A DNA stretch of 64,000 nucleotides from Gemmatimonadota bacterium. Its GTDB lineage: Bacteria; Gemmatimonadota; Gemmatimonadetes; Longimicrobiales; Gaopeijiaceae. This document shows positions 58,953-64,000 of this stretch, piece by piece. The notes under the pieces are model-generated. The model searched no databases. It was not told the DNA's origin and was given only the letters and a program-made list of their open reading frames with translations. The stretch's first letter is position 1, and the number at the start of each line of letters is the position of its first letter. Position numbers and translations under genes: made by a program. Where the stretch lies: the NCBI GenBank assembly GCA_030428885.1, contig JAUIEJ010000008.1, positions 1-64,000 of the forward strand, given 5' to 3'.

Positions 58953-59935
58953 AGTGGGGAGTGCTGAGCACGGCCAACATCGGACGAGCCGCGGTGAATC
59001 CGGCGATCCAGCGCTCGTCGAACGGGGAACTCGTGGCGGTGGCCAGCCGGGACGGCGAGCGGGCCCGGGGGTTTGCCGAGGCCCACGGCATTCCGAGGCA
59101 CTACGGCTCCTACGAGGCGCTCATGGAGGACCCCGAGGTCGACGCCCTCTACATTCCCCTGCCCAACGGGCTGCACCGGGAGTGGACGATCCGGGCGTGC
59201 GAGGCGGGCAAGCACGTGCTCTGCGAGAAGCCCCTGGCCCTGGACGCCGCCGAGTGCGAGGAGATGGCCGACGCCGCCGAGAGCGCCGGGGTGCTCCTCA
59301 TGGAGGCGTTCATGTACCGCTTCCACCCCCGCACGGAGCGCCTCGCGGCCCTGCTCCGGGACGGCGTGGTGGGCGATCTGCGCACGATCCGGAGCGCCTT
59401 CACCTTCCGCCTGACGAAGCCCGACAACATCCGTCTCGATCCCGACCTCGGGGGCGGCGCTCTCATGGACGTGGGCTGCTACTGCGTGAACGTGAGCCGC
59501 ACACTGGCCGGCATGGAGCCGGCGGAGGTCATGGCGACGGCGCGCTGGACGGAGCGGGGGGTCGACGACGAACTGACGGGCATGATGCGCTTCGAGGGTG
59601 GGCTCGTGGCCCACTTCGACTGCTCCCTCACCATGGAGCGCTGCGAGTTCGTGGAGGCGGCGGGCACCGACGGGTACCTGAGGGCCGACGCGGCCTTCCT
59701 GCCGGGCACGGGCGACGTCGTCCTCGAGGAGCACCGGGGGCGCGAGGGCCTGGTGGAGCACGGCGTCGCCGGGGCCGACGAGTACCTGCGCATGGTGGAG
59801 CACTTCGCAGACTGCGTGCTCCAGGGGACCCCACTCCGGTACCCCGCCGCGGAGGCCTCGGCCAACATGCGGGCCATGGAGGCCCTCTACCGGTCGGCCC
59901 GGAGCGGCCGCTGGGAGCCCGTCGTTGCCCCGTAG
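58946..59935 (+). CDS. Gfo/Idh/MocA-family oxidoreductase
   Basis: The 329-residue protein (ATG 58946) overlaps the previous gene by seven bases. It begins WGVLSTANIGRAAVNPAI, has the active-site lysine in VLCEKPLALDAAEC, then EAFMYRFHPRTERL, a stretch typical of the D-xylose/trans-dihydrodiol type dehydrogenases. GGGALMDVGCYCVNVSR carries the family's second-domain catalytic region. It may act in series with the first oxidoreductase. Its stop ends the nine-gene operon, and the FHA gene starts 26 bp on. Confidence 0.92.
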   Translation: MVKWGVLSTANIGRAAVNPAIQRSSNGELVAVASRDGERARGFAEAHGIPRHYGSYEALMEDPEVDALYIPLPNGLHREWTIRACEAGKHVLCEKPLALDAAECEEMADAAESAGVLLMEAFMYRFHPRTERLAALLRDGVVGDLRTIRSAFTFRLTKPDNIRLDPDLGGGALMDVGCYCVNVSRTLAGMEPAEVMATARWTERGVDDELTGMMRFEGGLVAHFDCSLTMERCEFVEAAGTDGYLRADAAFLPGTGDVVLEEHRGREGLVEHGVAGADEYLRMVEHFADCVLQGTPLRYPAAEASANMRAMEALYRSARSGRWEPVVAP

Positions 59936-59961
59936 CCACGGGGGGGCCATATGTGGTGACC

Positions 59962-61401
59962 ATGGCGGATGAGATCAGAATCGAGATCGACGGCCGGGCC
60001 GGGGTGTCGTCCTTCCACGACACGGTCCGGGTGGGCCGGGCTTCGGACAACGACGTCGTTCTCCCCCAGGCCGCGGTGAGCGGCCGGCACCTGGAGATCC
60101 GCCGAACGGAACAGGGCTTCGAACTCCGGGATCTGGGGAGCACCAACGGCACCTTCGTGGACGGCGCCCGCGTCACCCGCCTGACTCTCGGCCGTCGAAC
60201 GCGGGTGCAGGTGGGGACGGGGGCGGGGGCGGCCATGACGGTCACCATTCCCTCGCTTCCCGACGCGACCCGGACCGTGCCCGCCTCCACCCTCGCCGAT
60301 CGGTACCTGGGGGAGGAGGACCCGGCGAACATGTCCGAGCGCACCCAGCTCATCCGGGCGCGGATCCAGGAGCATCGGGAGGAGGAGACCCGGACGTGGT
60401 CCCAGCGGAACCGCACCCTGCGGCGCGTCGCCGCCGGATTCGCGGTGATGGCGGTGGCGGCGGCGGGCGCCGCCTTCTGGCAGGGGCAGCGGGTGCAGGC
60501 CCAGCGGGAAGCGGCCGAGGCCCTCTTCTACACCCTGAAGGAGGTGGAGCTGGACCTGCGACGGCTCGAGGCGTCGGCGGGCGAGGACCCGTCCATGCAG
60601 GAGCGTCGCGCTCGTCTGGAGGCCCAGTACGAAGACCTCATGGCGACGTTGGGGATCTACAGCGACGGCACGCCCCCGGAGGTGAAGCTCATCTATCGCA
60701 CGATCCACCGGCTGGGGGAGTCGGAGGTGTCGGTCCCCCGGGAGTTCGTGGACGAGGTGCTCCGCTTCGTGGAGGAGTGGAACGAGGCCGACCTCCGGGC
60801 CGGGTTCCGCCGGGCGCGGGCCGGGGGGTTCTCCCCCCTCGTGGCCGATATCCTCCTGGACCACCACCTCCCCCGGGAGTTCTTCTACGTGGCCCTCCAG
60901 GAGAGCAAGCTCGATCCCGAGGCCATCGGGCCCGCGACCCGCTTCGGGGTCCCCAAGGGCATGTGGCAGATGATTCCCGGCACCGCCGAGGCGTACGGGC
61001 TGTCCCTCGGGCCCCTCCAGGGGGAGCGCCGGGTGGATCCCGCCGACGAGCGCCACGACGTGACCAAGGCGACGGCGGCCGCCGCCCGGTATCTCGCCGA
61101 CCTGTACGAGACCGACGCCCAGGCATCGGGGCTCCTGGTCATGGCGGCCTACAACATGGGGCAGACCCGGCTGCTGCGTCTCGTCCGTTCCCTGCCCGAG
61201 TCCCCCCGGGAGCGGAATTTCTGGACCCTCATGGAACGGCACGGCGACGACGTCCCGCAGGAGACCTACGAGTACGTGTATCGGGTGGTGGCGGCCGCGG
61301 TCATCGGCGCCGATCCCGGGTTGTTCGGGTTCGACTTCGCCTCTCCCCTGGATCCGGATCCGGGGTCGTCGGAGTCCACCACGGGGACCTCGCCGCCGTA
61401 G
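59962..61401 (+). CDS. FHA domain-membrane helix-lytic transglycosylase fusion
   Basis: The 479-residue protein starts at ATG 59962. An FHA domain lies at about 1-90 (VRVGRASDNDVVLPQAAVSGRHLEI, GSTNGTFVDG). A cytosolic linker is followed by one membrane helix at about 154-174 (VAAGFAVMAVAAAGAAFWQ), a coiled coil and an MltD/SLT-type domain at about 285-430 (FFYVALQESKLDPEAIG with the catalytic Glu, KGMWQMIPGTAEAYGL, AAYNMGQTRLL). The cytosolic FHA would bind phosphothreonine while the periplasmic enzyme cuts peptidoglycan. That suggests a kinase-controlled murein hydrolase. It is 26 bp after the oxidoreductase operon. Confidence 0.85.
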   Translation: MADEIRIEIDGRAGVSSFHDTVRVGRASDNDVVLPQAAVSGRHLEIRRTEQGFELRDLGSTNGTFVDGARVTRLTLGRRTRVQVGTGAGAAMTVTIPSLPDATRTVPASTLADRYLGEEDPANMSERTQLIRARIQEHREEETRTWSQRNRTLRRVAAGFAVMAVAAAGAAFWQGQRVQAQREAAEALFYTLKEVELDLRRLEASAGEDPSMQERRARLEAQYEDLMATLGIYSDGTPPEVKLIYRTIHRLGESEVSVPREFVDEVLRFVEEWNEADLRAGFRRARAGGFSPLVADILLDHHLPREFFYVALQESKLDPEAIGPATRFGVPKGMWQMIPGTAEAYGLSLGPLQGERRVDPADERHDVTKATAAAARYLADLYETDAQASGLLVMAAYNMGQTRLLRLVRSLPESPRERNFWTLMERHGDDVPQETYEYVYRVVAAAVIGADPGLFGFDFASPLDPDPGSSESTTGTSPP

Positions 61402-61404
61402 GCG

Positions 61405-64000
61405 TCACCCGAAGCCGTGGAGGGCCGCGAAGGGCTCTCCCGCTCCCACCCCGAACACGATCCCCAGGAGGGGGTCGGCGGCGATGCGGCGCCGGAAGTC
61501 GGAGACCCGAGCCCGGCGACGTTCGCTGTCGATGCGCTTCGTGATGCTGTAGCGCACCCGCAGGCGGGGGGACAATTCCACCACCAGCGTGGATCCCCCG
61601 CGGAACGTCCCGCCCTCCACGTCGGTGGTCTGGGTCAGGGAGACGATCACCTGGGGGTGGATGCGTCCCGAGGGGCTCGTGCGCATGGCGCGGCGCAGGG
61701 CGTGGACCTCGAACGAGCGCCCGGATTCCAGGCCCAGATGGTGGGCGAACTCCGGGGTGTCCCGGAAGGCCTTCTTCAGTTTCGCGTGGAGCACGACGCG
61801 GGCCTTTCGGGTCTCGTCGAAGAGGGCCTCCCGGGACTCGAAGTAGGTGCAGTCGTCGGCGTATTTCCGGAGACTCGATCCCACCGAGTCGTAGGCCGCC
61901 CGCACGGCGTCCACGAGTTCGGCGGCCACGTCGTCGTCGTCCAGCCCCTGCCAGCGCAGGGTGTCCACCGACAGGGTCCGGGGCGCCGTCGGGTCGGTGG
62001 GATCGGGCACGATCCCGTGGCGACGAAACGCCTCCACGAAGGCCACCCGGTAGTGATAGGGATCGTCGGGCACCAGGTCGAAGTCGGCGGTGAGGATCGC
62101 CCGGAGGTACTCGAAGAAGGTCAGGTCCACCGGGGGCGTGTAGTCCAGGGCCCGGATGCAGATGTTGAGCACGTGGCTCGCCGACTTGGCGGCTTCCTTC
62201 GCCATGCGTTCCACCAGATCGGGCGAGATGGCGCCGTCGGGGAGCACGCCGGAGCCGCCGGTGCTGAGCCGCAGCAGGTCGGCGGTGCGGGTGCGGTAGA
62301 TGGCGAGGAAGGCGTCGAAGACCGCCGCCACGAGAATCGCTCCCCGGGCGTGGGGTGACGTGAGGCGCTCCAGGGCCGCGGGGTCCGGGGCACGGCGCGT
62401 CCAGGAGCCGTTCTCCATGCGTCCGATGGCGTCCCGGAGCGCCCCCCGTCGGCCGGTGGCCTGGCCGAACTGCACTGCCAACTGGCCGAGTCGGGACTCG
62501 GTCTCCAGGTCGCCCCGGGTCCGGGCGATCTCGCTGCGGAGCACGTCCTCCATGGCGAAGTGCTGCATGAGGGCCACGATGTCGGCGAACGCTTCGTGGA
62601 AGGCCAGGACGTCGGGGTTGGTGGGCTCCCGGAACCGGGCGTGCATGCCGTCCAGGAGCGCGTGGGTCGTCTCGTGGGCGACGATGTCGTGGGAGAGACA
62701 GGTGTAGACCCGCGTGCCCGGGACCACGGTGGCGGGGTCCGACGAGGTGGCGTCGAAGTAGCCGAACTCCAGGGCCACCTCGTCGGGGCTGTAGTAGGCG
62801 TTGGCCTGGTGGTGGGCGTGAGGCCGGATCTTCAGGCGCTGGACGAACGTCCGGTCGTCGGTCTCGTCGTCGGGATTCGGCGCCGCCCGCCAGAGGGCCG
62901 GGCGGCCCGTGGCCCGCTCGAAGTGTTCGATGGTCTTCATGGCCACGGCGTAGACCATCTGCTGGTGGAACTGGGGATTCCCTTCGGAGGGCGACCACCC
63001 GTCCCGGGCCAGGAGCCGAGGGTCGTCCAGATCGACCCCCCGGTGGCGATGCCCTGCGGCGTCGTAGTCGTAGACCGCCAGGTACTCGCCGATGGGACCC
63101 CGGTTCAGGGACTCCCACCGCACCGCCAGGGTGGCTTCGTTCACCCCCGCGGTCTCGAACCGGCCCGAGAGGCTGGGGTCCACGGCGTAGACTTTGAGAC
63201 GCCGGGTCGACGGAGAGGTGACGGGCGGGGCCGGGTCACACGCCCGGGGTGCTTCCCGCACCACCGTGTCGGGGGTGGGGCGGGGCGACGAGCCCACGAT
63301 GGTGCGGTAGCGCCCGGCCAGGTGCCGCCTCAGGGTGCGCGACGCGCCCGGGTCCTCGATGAGGGCGTCCAGGAGCCGACGCAGGGTCGATCGGGCCGAG
63401 CGGGGATCGCCCAGGGTCGAGAGATCGTGGACGTCCGACGGATCCGCCACCAGCTCCTGGACGTGGGGATTCAGGATCCAGCGCTGCGCCAGTTCGACGT
63501 TGAACATGCGCTCCCGGGGCGACACGTCGTCGATGCCCAGTCCCGTGAGCACCCGGAGCAGAGGTAGCCAGTCCGAATCGGAGTCGGTCTTCGGGAGGCT
63601 CAGCGCTGGTTGGATCGCCAGGGCGGCGTGGGCTCGGAGCACGCCCCACCCCACCCGGTCGGGATCGAAGGCGCGGCCGAGTCCGTCGGCCGTGGCCGCC
63701 GTGAACTTCAGGGCGTGGCGCACGGCCTCGACCCGCCGCCAGTCCCGGGGCAGCCGGTCCTTGTACTTCTCGTACCAGAGGGCCACCGCCGCCGCCACCT
63801 GGGGCGTGGCCGACGAGGTGCCGCCCCCGTCCATGCGCACCTTGTCGCCGCAGCCGAAGAGCGCCCAGGGCACGTTGGGCGAGTACGCCGCCATGGCCGC
63901 GAACATCCGGCTGCCCGGGCCGAAGTTGCCCTCCATGGTGAAGCCGCCCAGGTCGGTGTAGGGGCGGTGATCGGCCATCATGCCCGTGACGCCGATCACC
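61405..64000 (-). CDS. Subtilase-metalloprotease fusion, 5' end beyond the window
   Basis: The reading frame is open to the right edge; the visible 864 residues are its C-terminal part. The first 90 residues end an S8 subtilisin domain, with the catalytic serine in GGGTSSATPQVAAAVALW. A linker region (about 100-265) follows. A gluzincin metalloprotease then shows HETTHALLDGMHARF (HExxH, about 425) and LAFHEAFADIVAL, in which the Glu would be the third zinc ligand, as in thermolysin-type enzymes. The remaining 350 residues are unassigned and strongly charged. Two protease classes in one chain is unusual. The GTG at 63999 lies inside the subtilase domain and is not a start. Confidence 0.82.
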   Translation of the reverse strand, partial: VIGVTGMMADHRPYTDLGGFTMEGNFGPGSRMFAAMAAYSPNVPWALFGCGDKVRMDGGGTSSATPQVAAAVALWYEKYKDRLPRDWRRVEAVRHALKFTAATADGLGRAFDPDRVGWGVLRAHAALAIQPALSLPKTDSDSDWLPLLRVLTGLGIDDVSPRERMFNVELAQRWILNPHVQELVADPSDVHDLSTLGDPRSARSTLRRLLDALIEDPGASRTLRRHLAGRYRTIVGSSPRPTPDTVVREAPRACDPAPPVTSPSTRRLKVYAVDPSLSGRFETAGVNEATLAVRWESLNRGPIGEYLAVYDYDAAGHRHRGVDLDDPRLLARDGWSPSEGNPQFHQQMVYAVAMKTIEHFERATGRPALWRAAPNPDDETDDRTFVQRLKIRPHAHHQANAYYSPDEVALEFGYFDATSSDPATVVPGTRVYTCLSHDIVAHETTHALLDGMHARFREPTNPDVLAFHEAFADIVALMQHFAMEDVLRSEIARTRGDLETESRLGQLAVQFGQATGRRGALRDAIGRMENGSWTRRAPDPAALERLTSPHARGAILVAAVFDAFLAIYRTRTADLLRLSTGGSGVLPDGAISPDLVERMAKEAAKSASHVLNICIRALDYTPPVDLTFFEYLRAILTADFDLVPDDPYHYRVAFVEAFRRHGIVPDPTDPTAPRTLSVDTLRWQGLDDDDVAAELVDAVRAAYDSVGSSLRKYADDCTYFESREALFDETRKARVVLHAKLKKAFRDTPEFAHHLGLESGRSFEVHALRRAMRTSPSGRIHPQVIVSLTQTTDVEGGTFRGGSTLVVELSPRLRVRYSITKRIDSERRRARVSDFRRRIAADPLLGIVFGVGAGEPFAALHGFG

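Noticed and set aside
63997-63999. GTG as the start of the protease
   Set aside because: It lies within the subtilase domain, so the real start is beyond the window.
1-64000. CRISPR array, tRNA, rRNA, integrase or transposase
   Set aside because: I found no regularly spaced repeats, cloverleaf or recombinase-like protein.

Overview
The window is 64 kb of very GC-rich DNA (about 70% by eye), densely packed with genes and with no stretch over 300 bases that lacks one. I see no rRNA, tRNA, CRISPR array, insertion sequence or phage gene. The gene set is that of a diderm (outer-membrane) heterotroph rich in secreted hydrolases: two BNR/VPS10-type propeller proteins, an S9 peptidase, a class C beta-lactamase-like hydrolase, a plug-and-barrel receptor paired with a GLPGLI protein, an RND-TolC pump, and a PadR regulator joined to an ADOP-type ABC permease. 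This mix is most typical of Gemmatimonadota (Acidobacteriota being the main alternative). That assignment is inference from gene content, not from a marker gene.

Layout. 160-6161: BNR propeller protein, a DsbB-like protein fused to a propeller-like domain and coupled to a 55-residue membrane protein, and an AEC transporter. 6158-9419: a minus-strand operon of a SLATT/DUF4231-like membrane protein, a P-loop ATPase and a membrane class III cyclase. 9542-16127: a tripartite RND efflux operon whose TolC carries an extra periplasmic binding domain. 16105-24482: dienelactone hydrolase, two lipoproteins coupled to an AraC regulator, a lectin-fold protein, a VOC protein, a serine hydrolase and a YjbR protein. 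24485-28927: receptor/GLPGLI pair and a Phd-PIN toxin-antitoxin module. 28988-33041: an island of PF14907 nucleotidyltransferase, MidA-like methyltransferase, HprK-like protein and PqqD protein. 33080-39612: small lipoproteins, a NAD(P)-binding protein, a second BNR protein, a YaiI protein and a membrane protein. 39642-49424: S9 peptidase, outer-membrane-type protein, AraC regulator, SDR, PadR/ADOP pair and a D-2-hydroxyacid dehydrogenase. 49500-59935: a nine-gene operon of two DUF885-type peptidases, a complete Opp/Dpp peptide importer and two Gfo/Idh/MocA oxidoreductases. 59962-64000: an FHA-lytic transglycosylase and a truncated subtilase-metalloprotease fusion.

Working together. Many genes overlap by four bases (ATGA, GTGA or TTGA), so operons are tightly coupled. 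The coherent units are the RND pump, the peptide-degradation and import operon, the receptor/GLPGLI pair, the toxin-antitoxin pair, and two less familiar units: the SLATT-ATPase-cyclase operon and the HprK/PqqD/nucleotidyltransferase island. The last is my best candidate for a poorly described system. Its PqqD protein ends in a Tat-signal-like segment and a lysine/glycine tail, and its HprK-like partner has glutamate where the P-loop lysine should be.
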